In this document: positions 26,565 to 36,100 of the stretch, one piece after another
Layout of the letters: each line of letters starts with the position of its first letter
Position numbering within the stretch: the stretch's first letter is position 1
Assembly: GCA_947454025.1 (NCBI GenBank)
Contig: CANGIZ010000011.1
Coordinates: forward strand, 1 to 43,490
Source: Bacteroidota bacterium
Lineage (GTDB): Bacteria > Bacteroidota > Bacteroidia > Chitinophagales > Chitinophagaceae
DNA: 43,490 bases
Reading direction: 5' to 3'
Program-made: the position numbers and the translations under genes
The notes under the pieces: model-generated
What the model was told of the DNA's origin: nothing
Databases searched by the model: none
What the model saw: only the letters and a program-made list of their open reading frames with translations

Positions 26565-27848
26565 ATGGCATTAGATAGAACTACCGCTCCCCACATAAAA
26601 GACGCTGTTGACTTTGACATTCAATTAAAGCCTTGCCAAAAATATAGTTTGGACAATGGGGTGGAAGTGTATGCATTTGAAGGAGGTGCACAGGAAGTGA
26701 TGTTAATGGAATTGGTGTTTTTTGCAGGCAATAGTTATGAAACAAAAAATTGGGTAGCACCTGCCACTAATTATTTATTAAAGAATGGAACGCATAGCAA
26801 GACAGCGTTTGAGGTGAATGATGCTTTTGAGTTTTATGGTGCTTATTTGAACAGGTCTTGTTACAATGAAACTGCAACCATTAGTTTACATACTTTAACG
26901 AAGCATTTTCAGGAAGTAGTTCCAGTGGTAAGTGAATTGGTATCAGATGCAATTTTCCCAGAAAACGAATTGGATATTTATGCAAAAAATCAAATTCAAC
27001 AGCTCACATTGAATTTAAAGAAGGGTGATTTTATTGCCAATAGATTTATAGATGAATATTTATTTGGCATAGACCATCCTTACGGTAAGTATTCAAGCGA
27101 AGAAAGTTACAATCAATTAACGCGTGATGACTTAGTTGCATTTTACAATAAGTATTACAAACAAGGAAAGTGTATTGTTTTCATGGCAGGTAAATTCCCT
27201 GCTAATATTGAATCCATTTTAAATAAATATATAGGGAGCTTACCTTTAAACAAACATAACATTGAAACACCGGAACACCCTATTATAGCTGCATCTCAAA
27301 AAAAATACAGTGTAGTAAATGATCCTAATTCAGTACAAGGTTCTATTCGTATAGCAAGGCATTTTCCTAATAGGCATCATCCCGATTTCGCAGCCGCACA
27401 GGTATTGAATAATATTTTTGGTGGTTTTTTTGGTTCTCGTTTAATGAGTAATATTCGTGAGGACAAAGGATATACATACGGCATTCATAGTTATTTACAA
27501 AACCATATTCAACAAAGTGCATGGATGATTAGTACGGATGCAGGCAAGGATGTTTGTAAGGCGACTATTGAAGAAGTGTACAAGGAGATGGCTATTTTAA
27601 GAAATGAATTAGTGGATATGGATGAATTAAACTTAGTAAAGAATTATATGTTGGGTTCTTTATTAGGAGATGTAGATGGTCCATTTCAAATCATTGGTCG
27701 TTGGAAATCCTATATTTTAAATGGTTTAAATGAGGAGTATTTTTACAACACCATCAAAACGGTAAGGGCCATTCAGCCGGAACAGCTTAAGGATTTAGCC
27801 AACAAATACTTAAAGGAAGAAGACTTTTATGAGCTAGTGGTTTATTAA
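26565..27848 (+). CDS. M16 family protein lacking the zinc motif
   Basis: A 427-residue M16 fold protein. Where the catalytic partner has HLFEH, this one has NYLLKNGTHSK, so the zinc site is absent. The C-terminal half keeps FGGFFGSRLMSNIREDKGYTYG, the substrate-binding Arg/Tyr region conserved in M16B. It most likely pairs with the upstream peptidase, supplying half of the closed chamber and part of the substrate site. No signal peptide was seen. It ends before an AT-rich terminator. Confidence 0.9.
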   Translation: MALDRTTAPHIKDAVDFDIQLKPCQKYSLDNGVEVYAFEGGAQEVMLMELVFFAGNSYETKNWVAPATNYLLKNGTHSKTAFEVNDAFEFYGAYLNRSCYNETATISLHTLTKHFQEVVPVVSELVSDAIFPENELDIYAKNQIQQLTLNLKKGDFIANRFIDEYLFGIDHPYGKYSSEESYNQLTRDDLVAFYNKYYKQGKCIVFMAGKFPANIESILNKYIGSLPLNKHNIETPEHPIIAASQKKYSVVNDPNSVQGSIRIARHFPNRHHPDFAAAQVLNNIFGGFFGSRLMSNIREDKGYTYGIHSYLQNHIQQSAWMISTDAGKDVCKATIEEVYKEMAILRNELVDMDELNLVKNYMLGSLLGDVDGPFQIIGRWKSYILNGLNEEYFYNTIKTVRAIQPEQLKDLANKYLKEEDFYELVVY

Positions 27849-27874
27849 TAACCAGTAATTCTAAAAATAATTAT

Positions 27875-27916
27875 AATGCTAATATGTTGATATACAATGT
27901 ATTAGCATTTTTGTTT
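27875..27916 (+). terminator. AT-rich terminator after the M16 pair
   Basis: AATGCTAATA (27875-27884) and TATTAGCATT (27900-27909) form a perfect 10-bp stem, extended inside by TTG/CAA after an internal loop, and run into five T. Confidence 0.7.
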
Positions 27917-27930
27917 CTATAATACTATAA

Positions 27931-27967
27931 AATATTTAGTACTGTGTGATGCATAGTACTAAATATT
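27931..27967. promoter_or_regulatory. Probable PadR operator palindrome
   Basis: Two perfect 13-base inverted arms, AATATTTAGTACT (27931-27943) and AGTACTAAATATT (27955-27967), are separated by 11 nt. It ends 4 nt before the padR -7 box, covering the -33 region, so a bound dimer would block RNA polymerase. This fits negative autoregulation by the PadR protein encoded just downstream. Confidence 0.65.
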
Positions 27968-27971
27968 CCCC

Positions 27972-27979
27972 TAGCTTTG
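27972..27979 (+). promoter_or_regulatory. -7 promoter box of padR-pspC
   Basis: TAGCTTTG matches TAnnTTTG exactly, 18 nt before the ATG at 27998 and directly downstream of the palindromic operator. Confidence 0.55.
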
Positions 27980-27997
27980 TATCCTAAAGTAATTATC

Positions 27998-28363
27998 ATG
28001 GATATTCAAAACACACAGAGTCAGATGCGTAAGGGGGTGTTGGAGTTTTGCATATTGTCCATCATTCAAAAAGGCGAAGTATATCCTAGTGATATCGTCG
28101 AACAAATGAAAGCGGCCAATTTGCATATACTGGAAGGAACCTTGTATCCTTTATTGACTCGTTTAAAAAATGCAGGCTTATTAAATTACAGATGGGTAGA
28201 GAGTGTGAGTGGTCCACCAAGAAAATATTTTGTGTTAACGGAGGATGGCAATAAAGCTTTTGAGGTTTTATTAAAAACCTGGAACGAGATGACAGGTGCC
28301 GTGAACCAATTAACACAAAACACCAACAATATTGCTAACTCAGAAGTTGTTCCAGCTTCTTAA
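27998..28363 (+). CDS. PadR family transcriptional regulator
   Basis: A 121-residue winged-helix regulator. The N-terminal recognition region (MRKGVLEFCILSIIQKGEVYPSDIVEQM, with the PadR hallmark EGTLYPLLTRLKNAGLL and the wing SGPPRKYFVLTEDG) is followed by a single C-terminal dimerisation helix, as in the small PadR-s2 group. The start at 27998 fits the promoter box; an ATG-like start seven codons earlier lies within it. It is followed after 10 nt by the PspC-domain gene and is expected to control that gene and itself through the palindrome upstream. Confidence 0.93.
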   Translation: MDIQNTQSQMRKGVLEFCILSIIQKGEVYPSDIVEQMKAANLHILEGTLYPLLTRLKNAGLLNYRWVESVSGPPRKYFVLTEDGNKAFEVLLKTWNEMTGAVNQLTQNTNNIANSEVVPAS

Positions 28364-28373
28364 AATATACAAC

Positions 28374-30662
28374 ATGAACAAAGTAATCAATATCAACTTT
28401 CAAGGTCGCATTCTTCCTATCGAAGAGCAGGCTTATGAAATATTAAAACAATATATCGAATCCTTACGTGCTTATTTCGCAAACGAAGAAGGCCGTGATG
28501 AAATCATTAATGACATTGAATGTCGTGTTGCAGAATTGTGCGAAGATCGTCTTAAAAAAGGCGCAATTTGTATTGATGCAGCAGGCATTAATTTAATAAT
28601 TGATAGCATTGGTCGTCCTGCAGATTTTGCTGCACAGGATGGATTTGAACAAACTACTTCAACAAGCGCAGGTGCCAATGATGCCGACGATTATTATGCA
28701 AATAAGCAATGGGAGTCTACATCACAAAAACGTTTGTACCGTGATGAACATAATAAAGTATTAGGGGGTGTTTGTAGTGGTATTGCTAACTACTTTAATA
28801 TCGATCCATTAATTGTTCGAATTCTATGGATCTTTTTAATTGGTGTAAATATCCTAGGCTATTTAATTTTATGGATTGCTGTGCCAAGTTCTTCAGTTAA
28901 GGAAGTGGGCGGAGTGCGTAAAAGATTATTTAGAGACATTGACAATAAAGTAATTGGTGGTGTTTGTGCTGGTTTATCAAAATACTTTGGAATACAAGTA
29001 TGGGTAATCCGCATTTTATTTTCAATCCCTTTTATTCGTTTCGTTATTAATTTTAGACATGTTCATTTATTCCAGTTTTGGGATAGCCCTGACTTTCCTA
29101 ATTTCTTAGATTTTACATTTAGTCCGGGGGCCATTTTTGTATATATTGTTTTGTGGTTGGTTTTACCCGAAGCTAAGACCAGCGCAGATAAGCTTGAAAT
29201 GATTGGTGAGAAAGTAGATTTGAATAATATTAAAAATACCATCCAAAACGATATGGAAGGTTTTGGAAAAAGAGCGCAAAGTTGGGGAAGTGATTTTTCA
29301 AGAAAAAGAGAAGAACGAAAAGCTGAAAGATCAGCACACCGTGCCGAAAGGAGAGGGGAAAGAGATGGGTCGGAAGCATATACTTCAACTTCACAAAATA
29401 AAGGCTGCTTGTATTTTGTAGGTCGTTTAATTACCATAAGCGTGAAAGTGTTTGTATACTTTATATTAGGTGTAGTTGGTATTTCAATTTTAGCATCCTT
29501 GTTTGGATTGGGAGTAGCTGGAACTAGTTTATTGCCATTAAAAGGATTTTTACTAGAAGATGGTGCACAAACATATGCAGTTTACGGAGTAATATTATTC
29601 TTTTTATGGGTGCCTGTTATTGCATTGGTTACTGCAATTATTAGACGCATCGCAGGATTTAAAAAGGCAAATATTTGGATTCGAAGTACTTTTACTGCAT
29701 TATGGGTTGTGGGATGGATTTGTTTATTTTATTGCCTAAGTAGTATTGGAAATAGCTTTTCAAAGCACAATGTGCCCAATGAGCAAACCATTCAGTTAAA
29801 CAATGCTAAAGTAGATTTTTTACAATTGACAGCATCTCCTAAAATGAAATACTATGAGGACAAATGGTTTCAAATTACACCGTTTAGTAGTTTTAGTGAT
29901 GAGGACACTGTCTTTGTAAGAAATTTGCGTGTTAGAATTGTTCAATCCAAAACAGATAGTTTCGAAATTAAAATTGTTAAACTAAGTAATGGTAAAACAA
30001 TTCAAGAAGCCAATGCATTGGCCAATAAAATTAATTTTTCTGTAACACAACAGGATAGCTTATTGTATTTAGATCGTGGAATTGGCATAAACAAAATGGA
30101 AAAATTCCGTAATCAACATATTATTATGACCATTGCAGTTCCAATAGGTAAACGCATAATGATAACAAACAAAGGTTGGTCTCAAACCAATGTACGCATT
30201 GATCGACGTGGGATGCGTACAGAAACCATCGATCGTTTTACCAATGACAATGATTGGTTTGATGAATGGAATGAACCATGGGATAATGAATCTTATGCGT
30301 ATGAGCAAGGTGTTGAATATAGAATGACTGCAACTGGTTTGGAAAAACTTAAACGTGCAGATAATGAAGTTGCCGACGATGATGCAGATACACCGGATGA
30401 AATTGAAGATAAATTGCAAAAGTTGAAAGAAGAACGTATGCAGTTGGAACAGAATTTAGAAAAGACAAAAGCAGAAAAATTACAGGAGTTGGATAAGATA
30501 GATCGTGCTTTGGATAAGCAAAAGGAAAAGGCAGGTAAAGCGACGGAAGAAAGAAAAGACAAAAAAGTAGCGGTTGTAACTGGAACTAAATACAATACAG
30601 TTGCCAATGCTGCTAGCAAGTTAGCCGATGTTCATTGGGTTTTAGAAAGATTCTCCTACTAA
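28374..30662 (+). CDS. Membrane protein with two PspC domains
   Basis: A 762-residue protein. The first 90 residues are cytosolic and helical. Two PspC domains follow at about 119-175 and 183-280 (each KRLxRDxxNKVxGGVCxGxxxYF plus a membrane helix). More membrane segments lie near 360-460, followed by a beta-rich DUF-like domain and a charged C-terminal coiled coil (about 672-735, rich in Lys/Glu). PspC proteins respond to envelope stress. The adjacent PadR gene is a combination seen repeatedly in Bacteroidota. ATG 28374 starts a conserved NKVININFQGRxxPIE opening. The coupling suggests stress-controlled expression; the signal is unknown. Confidence 0.88.
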   Translation: MNKVININFQGRILPIEEQAYEILKQYIESLRAYFANEEGRDEIINDIECRVAELCEDRLKKGAICIDAAGINLIIDSIGRPADFAAQDGFEQTTSTSAGANDADDYYANKQWESTSQKRLYRDEHNKVLGGVCSGIANYFNIDPLIVRILWIFLIGVNILGYLILWIAVPSSSVKEVGGVRKRLFRDIDNKVIGGVCAGLSKYFGIQVWVIRILFSIPFIRFVINFRHVHLFQFWDSPDFPNFLDFTFSPGAIFVYIVLWLVLPEAKTSADKLEMIGEKVDLNNIKNTIQNDMEGFGKRAQSWGSDFSRKREERKAERSAHRAERRGERDGSEAYTSTSQNKGCLYFVGRLITISVKVFVYFILGVVGISILASLFGLGVAGTSLLPLKGFLLEDGAQTYAVYGVILFFLWVPVIALVTAIIRRIAGFKKANIWIRSTFTALWVVGWICLFYCLSSIGNSFSKHNVPNEQTIQLNNAKVDFLQLTASPKMKYYEDKWFQITPFSSFSDEDTVFVRNLRVRIVQSKTDSFEIKIVKLSNGKTIQEANALANKINFSVTQQDSLLYLDRGIGINKMEKFRNQHIIMTIAVPIGKRIMITNKGWSQTNVRIDRRGMRTETIDRFTNDNDWFDEWNEPWDNESYAYEQGVEYRMTATGLEKLKRADNEVADDDADTPDEIEDKLQKLKEERMQLEQNLEKTKAEKLQELDKIDRALDKQKEKAGKATEERKDKKVAVVTGTKYNTVANAASKLADVHWVLERFSY

Positions 30663-30704
30663 TTAGCTGGGCTATTGATTACGTATAGTTTGATTTTTGG
30701 AACG

Positions 30705-30738
30705 ACACCCCTTCTCTCTCGGAAGGGGTGTTTTATTT
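30705..30738 (+). terminator. Terminator of the padR-pspC operon
   Basis: A perfect 10-bp stem, ACACCCCTTC (30705-30714) and GAAGGGGTGT (30722-30731), with a seven-base loop and a T-rich tail. Confidence 0.85.
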
Positions 30739-30753
30739 AGGATCCTTTTTGAT

Positions 30754-30761
30754 TATCTTTG
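30754..30761 (+). promoter_or_regulatory. -7 promoter box of gcvT
   Basis: TATCTTTG matches TAnnTTTG exactly, 17 nt before the ATG at 30779. Confidence 0.55.
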
Positions 30762-30778
30762 CGCAAATAAATTATTCC

Positions 30779-31873
30779 ATGAGCGAAATCTTAAACACTC
30801 CTTTTACTGCCAAACATATTGCTTTAGGTGCTAAAATGGCTCCATTTGCTGGATACAATATGCCTATTAGTTATTCAGGTATTAATGATGAACATGCTGC
30901 AGTGCGCAATCAAGCAGGTGTATTTGATGTAAGTCATATGGGAGAGTTTATTTTAAAAGGTCCCGATGCTTTGGATTTAATTCAACGTGTTACAAGCAAT
31001 GATGCCTCAGTTTTGGAAGATGGTAAAGCACAGTATAGTTGTTTACCAAATACAACAGGCGGTATAGTAGACGATTTATTAGTTTACTGCGTTGAAAAAA
31101 ACAAGGTATACATGTTGGTGGTGAATGCTTCTAATATCGAAAAAGATTGGAATTGGATTAGCAGCTACAATACAAAAAATGTAGAGATGCATAATATTAG
31201 TCCTAAAACAGCTTTGCTAGCGGTACAAGGACCGAATGCGACTAAAATTGTACAAAGCATGACAGATATGGACGTATTAAATATGCCATATTATAGTTTT
31301 GCAAAAGGAAAATTATTAGATATCGACAATGTATTAATTAGTGCCACAGGGTATACAGGTGCAGGAGGCGTAGAGATTTATTTTGAGGATGAAAATGACA
31401 ATGCAAATAAAGTTTGGGATGCATTATTTGCTGCAGGAGCAGCGTATGGCTTAAAACCAATTGGTTTGGGTGCAAGAGATACTTTAAGATTAGAGATGGG
31501 CTTTTGTTTATACGGAAATGATATCGACGATACTACAAGTCCTTTGGAAGCGGGATTAGGTTGGATTACAAAATTTACAAAAGACTTTACTAATTCAGCG
31601 GCTTTACAAGCACAAAAGGAAAATGGCGTAACCAAAAAACTAGTAGGCTTTGAAATGATTGACCGTGGTATTCCGCGTCATTATTATATTATTAAAGATG
31701 CTCAAGGAAATGAAATTGGATCTGTTACTTCCGGAACACAAGCGCCAAGTTTAGGAAAGGCAATTGGGATGGGTTATGTAGCAACTGCGCATGCAAAAGT
31801 AGGAACTGAAATATTCATTGATATTCGAAATACACCTGTAAAAGCGAAAGTGGTAAAGTTCCCTTTCAAGTAA
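30779..31873 (+). CDS. gcvT: Glycine cleavage system T protein (aminomethyltransferase)
   Basis: A 364-residue tetrahydrofolate-dependent aminomethyltransferase that releases ammonia from the lipoyl-bound intermediate and makes methylene-THF. The family pattern is intact: [35 protein letters not shown], the folate-site segment around [13 protein letters not shown], and a C-terminal [17 protein letters not shown]. The start at 30779 ([13 protein letters not shown]) follows the promoter box; the longer frame starts inside the preceding terminator. It is monocistronic, with its own terminator, and far from gcvH. Confidence 0.97.
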   Translation: MSEILNTPFTAKHIALGAKMAPFAGYNMPISYSGINDEHAAVRNQAGVFDVSHMGEFILKGPDALDLIQRVTSNDASVLEDGKAQYSCLPNTTGGIVDDLLVYCVEKNKVYMLVVNASNIEKDWNWISSYNTKNVEMHNISPKTALLAVQGPNATKIVQSMTDMDVLNMPYYSFAKGKLLDIDNVLISATGYTGAGGVEIYFEDENDNANKVWDALFAAGAAYGLKPIGLGARDTLRLEMGFCLYGNDIDDTTSPLEAGLGWITKFTKDFTNSAALQAQKENGVTKKLVGFEMIDRGIPRHYYIIKDAQGNEIGSVTSGTQAPSLGKAIGMGYVATAHAKVGTEIFIDIRNTPVKAKVVKFPFK

Positions 31874-31899
31874 GACATTCGTAAAATAAAAAATATTGT

Positions 31900-31923
31900 A
31901 AAGGGGCTTTCGGCCCCTTTTTT
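31900..31923 (+). terminator. Terminator of gcvT
   Basis: AAGGGGC and GCCCCTT arms around a short TTTCG-type loop, followed by a T-run. Confidence 0.85.
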
Positions 31924-31992
31924 GCTGTAATAAATACCTAAAATAAACAATAGCTGGAATTGCATTTTTGTGTTTCATTAAAATTGATAAAC

Positions 31993-32349
31993 ATGAAAGC
32001 AATTAAAAACAAAGTACAATTGGTAGGACGTTTGGGTGCAGACCCCGAAATCAAATTGTACGGAGAGGGTAAAAAATTAGCGAATATTCGACTAGCTGTT
32101 AACGATCGGTACAAAAATGTAAAAGGAGAATGGATGGACGAAACACAATGGTTTAGTTTGGTGGCTTGGGCTAAGCTTGCAGTGTATGTCGAAAAATATT
32201 TACTAAAAGGTACCGAAGTAGCCATTGAAGGTCGTTTAGTAAATAAAGCTTTTACCGATAAAGCTGGAGTTAAAAGGGTAAGTACAGAAATTATATTGAG
32301 TGAAATTTTATTTTTATCAAAACAAAAGGAATTGCTAGTAGAACAATAA
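31993..32349 (+). CDS. ssb: Single-stranded DNA-binding protein, short form
   Basis: A 118-residue OB-fold SSB. The opening MKAIKNKVQLVGRLGADPEI, the WFSLVAWAKLA strand with its aromatic residues, and the EGRLVNKAFTDKAGVKRV segment are typical. The acidic glycine-rich tail and the terminal DDDIPF-like peptide that recruits repair proteins in canonical SSB are missing; the protein ends KQKELLVEQ. It may be a secondary SSB or one specialised for recombination. ATG 31993 begins the OB fold. A one-mismatch promoter box (CATTTTTG) lies 12 nt upstream. Confidence 0.9.
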   Translation: MKAIKNKVQLVGRLGADPEIKLYGEGKKLANIRLAVNDRYKNVKGEWMDETQWFSLVAWAKLAVYVEKYLLKGTEVAIEGRLVNKAFTDKAGVKRVSTEIILSEILFLSKQKELLVEQ

Positions 32350-32358
32350 TGTGTTTAG

Positions 32359-32366
32359 TATCTTTG
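32359..32366 (+). promoter_or_regulatory. -7 promoter box of the comB homologue
   Basis: TATCTTTG matches TAnnTTTG exactly. It ends 4 nt before the ATG at 32371 and 19 nt before the ATG at 32386. Transcription should start near 32372, so the second ATG is favoured. Confidence 0.55.
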
Positions 32367-32385
32367 TACAATGAGCAATGAAAAT

Positions 32386-33114
32386 ATGAATAAGCCAAGT
32401 TTACATACGGTATTGACTCCTCAATTATTAGATCTATACGAAATTAAAGATAGTATTGTTGTCATCATTGATGTGTTTCGTGCAACATCAACGATGGCAA
32501 CAGCATTATACAATGGTGCTGCTAAAATTATTCCAGTGGATAGCCCCGAAGCTTGTATTGAAATTGGTACGGCAACTGGCGGGGTAACTGCAGGAGAACG
32601 TGATGGAAAAATTATTCCAGGGTTATCTTATGGAAATTCACCATCAGAATATCCTCGTTCCTTTATCGAAAACAAAACTTTAGTCATTACCACTACAAAT
32701 GGCACTAAATTATTGCATATGGCTTTGCGTAAGGGAGCTAAAGAAGTTATTACAGGTTCATTCCCTAATTTATCCAATGTGGTTGCTTATTTAAAAGCGC
32801 AAAATGCACCCGTAATTTTAGGTTGTTCTGGTTGGAAGAATCGATTTAATATTGAAGATACCTTGTTTGCAGGAGCAGTCATTGAAGAAATGAAGGAACA
32901 TTTTACCATTCATTGTGACAGTAGTTTCATGGCAAATCAGTTATATATTCAACATAAAGATAATTTACCGGAATACATTAAAACCTTAACGCATTGGCAT
33001 CGATTGGCTTCCTATGGATTGGAAGGAGATATGCTTTATTGTGTTACAAAGGATATAGCCCCAAGTTTACCGATTTTTAAAGATGGAGCTTTAATAAATG
33101 GGGCTAAAGAATAA
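32386..33114 (+). CDS. 2-phosphosulfolactate phosphatase family protein (ComB-like)
   Basis: A 242-residue ComB-fold protein with VVIIDVFRATSTMATAL near the N-terminus, the AGERDGKIIPGLSYGNSP segment, ITTTNGTK, and a C-terminal DMLYCVTKDI. Characterised ComB enzymes are magnesium-dependent phosphatases that make sulfolactate for coenzyme M in archaea. Bacteroidota are not known to make coenzyme M, and no comA or comC homologue is in the window, so the substrate here is uncertain. The start at 32386 rather than 32371 is chosen from the promoter spacing. It has its own promoter and is followed by the SNF2 helicase. Confidence 0.85.
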   Translation: MNKPSLHTVLTPQLLDLYEIKDSIVVIIDVFRATSTMATALYNGAAKIIPVDSPEACIEIGTATGGVTAGERDGKIIPGLSYGNSPSEYPRSFIENKTLVITTTNGTKLLHMALRKGAKEVITGSFPNLSNVVAYLKAQNAPVILGCSGWKNRFNIEDTLFAGAVIEEMKEHFTIHCDSSFMANQLYIQHKDNLPEYIKTLTHWHRLASYGLEGDMLYCVTKDIAPSLPIFKDGALINGAKE

Positions 33115-33136
33115 CGAAAAATAGCCTGCAATTTCG

Positions 33137-33144
33137 TACATTTG
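33137..33144 (+). promoter_or_regulatory. -7 promoter box of the SNF2 helicase gene
   Basis: TACATTTG matches TAnnTTTG exactly, 38 nt before the ATG at 33183. The short leader holds a small CCCTT/AAGGG hairpin (33152-33166). Confidence 0.5.
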
Positions 33145-33182
33145 CAAATTGCCCTTTTCAAAAGGGTGATTTTGTATAATTT

Positions 33183-36100
33183 ATGGCATTACCCTACTTA
33201 GTAAAACACATTTATAGCTACGGAACCGAAGAGGTGATTCGTCGTGGAAAAAAGATTTTTGCACTGAAGAATATCGAATTGGTAAAGTTTGATCCTTTAT
33301 TAGGGAGCATCCATTGCCGTGTTAAAGACGACGGTTATAGTACCTATTATAAAGTAACTATTGAAAATTTTAAGAGCCCTGCAACACTGTCATTAAGATG
33401 CGGCTGTCCTTATAATTTATCGGAAGTCTGTAGGCACAAAGCTGCAGCATTGTTTTTCGTACAAGATTTATTAGATAAGAACTTGTTGGATTATAAACAA
33501 GCTTCATATGTTACTACTCATACTCAACTACGTACTAAGACTTTGGATTTAAAGATGATTCGCATGCTTTGTTCTAAAACAACTTTTGAAAAAGCAGAAA
33601 CCACTTTAAAATCCAATCGTCCGCATATTATTGAAAGTGCCAACGAAAAAGTAGTTGCCGAAGTGGAGGACCATGGTAAGACCTATCATATCATTGTTCA
33701 AAAAAATGACGAACGTTTTTTTGATACTTCTTGTGACTGTTTAAGTGAAACAGAGTATCCGCTTTGTATTCATAAAACAGTTTTGTTACTCCAATTGTTT
33801 CAGTTAAAAGGAGCAGACTACTTTGATACGATTCGAAATTGGGACAGAGAGAAAAATAAGTTACTTGCATTGTATGGTTATTCTTTGGATGATTATATCG
33901 AAGATAAATTCGAGTTTACCTATCACGAAGGGAAGCCATATTTAAAAGTATTAGACGATCGCATTCAAAAAGTAAATGCGGGCCCAATTACTACTTTAAG
34001 GAAGTTGCCAAAGTCCAACGATTGGGATATGGAGCAGCCCGAAGGTGAAATTAAAATTGCCAAGACTGTTGAGCGTTATGGATTGGTGATACAACACAAT
34101 ACTACAGAGTATCCCTATTTATCCTTGAGTGTTGTAAAAGGGGAAGTGAATGAAGAAGGCACCACTTTTGTTGGCAAAGTGGAAAAATTAGACTTGCCAA
34201 AATATGTAACGCCCGAAGATATAAAAGAGGAAGACAAGAATTTAATTCAAGTGGTTAGAAAGTTACAGTCTGCTGAACTTACTAAATACTTAAATAAGAA
34301 TTCTCCATTTATGGGTATTTGGGATACGATCCTACATTCGGATGAAGCGAATTTGCCCGAGGAAACAAAGGAGTTGATTCAGGAATATATGCATCCTAAA
34401 ATGGAAAAGTTATGGAGAGATATTTCAGAACATCCTTTTAATTTTCATTTGCCAAATAATAAACCTTTCACTACTGCAAACTTGCAAAAAGCGGAATTGG
34501 TTTTCAATCCAATACAGCCAAGTTTTAAAGTAGAAAAGGAAGCGGATAGGTACATTATATATGCACAAGTGAATTTGCCAGAAGGTAAAATTTCACTAGA
34601 AGAGAATCATGCTAAGTCGCATTATGTTTTTCAATACCATCACCAGTTCTTTACTTGGAAAAACAGAGCTGATTTAATGTGGGTTGAAAAATTCATGCCA
34701 ACTGGTTTTAATGAAATCGCATTAGAACATTGGCCTGATTATTTACAAAGTACCTTATTGCCTTTATCAAAAGCTTATGCAGTTGAATTGGGCAATGTAA
34801 AACAAGAGAAATTAAAGGGCGTAAAACCGCAGCTTCAGATCTTATTAAAAGAGGATCGAGATTATTTATTATTTGAACCTATCTATACTTATAAGGACAT
34901 TGTTGTATCCAAGGAGGACGGACCTTCGGTGATTCAGCAACAAGGTGATAAAATTGTTATTTTAGAAAGAGATTTAGCTGAGGAAAGAACTTTAATGAAT
35001 GTGATTGAACAATTGCATTCTGGATTCGTGCGACCTAATGAAGGCAATGTATTGGCATTAAAAGGTGCTGAGGTATTAAAGAACAACTGGTTCTTTTTGT
35101 TTATAGACACCTTAAAGGAAAAGCAAATTCCATTATACGGTTCGGAGAACTTAAAGCAGTTTAAATTCAATACAGCTAAGCCTTCTACCAAATTGTATAT
35201 AAGTAGTAATACCGACTGGTTTGACGCCAAAGTGGAAATTTCATTTGGTGAACAAAAAGTGTCTGTGCAGGATATTAAAAACATGTTGGCTAATAAGCAA
35301 CAGTTTGTGCCATTAAAAGATGGTAGTTTAGGTGTGTTGCCAGAAAAATGGTTAAACAAATATTCTTTACTCTTTAAAGTGGGCGAGGGTAAAACTGATA
35401 ATTTAAAATTGAGTAAATATCATTTCTCTATTTTAGATGAATTGTATCAAGAAAGAGATGAGGAAGAATTGATATTCCAATTGGAAGGCAAATATGAAAA
35501 AATAAGAGAAAAATATGCTATTGCCGATGTGGCACCTCCGGAGCATTTATCACCTATTCTTCGTCCTTATCAGGTAAGTGGTTTCCAATGGTTGAACTAT
35601 TTACACGATGTACAGTGGGGTGGGATCTTGGCCGATGATATGGGATTGGGTAAAACCATTCAAACCTTATCTTTCTTACAACATTTGAAAGAAAAAAATG
35701 GTTCCCTACAAGCTTTGGTTGTGTGTCCAACTACCTTGTTGTATAACTGGCAGAATGAATTAAAAAAGTTTACGCCTAGTTTGACTTTCCAAATTCACCA
35801 TGGTGGCACAAGAAGCAAAAATCAATTATTTAAAGAACCTGTCGAAGTGATCATTACCACGTATGGTACTTTAAGAAGTGATATTAAAATGTTCTCCGAA
35901 GTCAAGTTTGATTATGTGATTTTGGATGAAAGTCAGGCTATTAAAAATCCAACGAGTAAAGTAACTAAGGCAGCCTGTTTATTGCAAGCCACTAATAAAT
36001 TGTGTTTAAGTGGTACACCTTTGCAAAACAATACATTTGATATTTATGCACAAATGAATTTCTTAAATCCTGGCATGCTAGGAACAGTAGAATATTTTAA

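Noticed and set aside
33175..33180. TATAAT, a classical -10 box before the SNF2 gene
   Set aside because: It is only 2 nt before the ATG, and Bacteroidota promoters use TAnnTTTG, which is present at 33137-33144.
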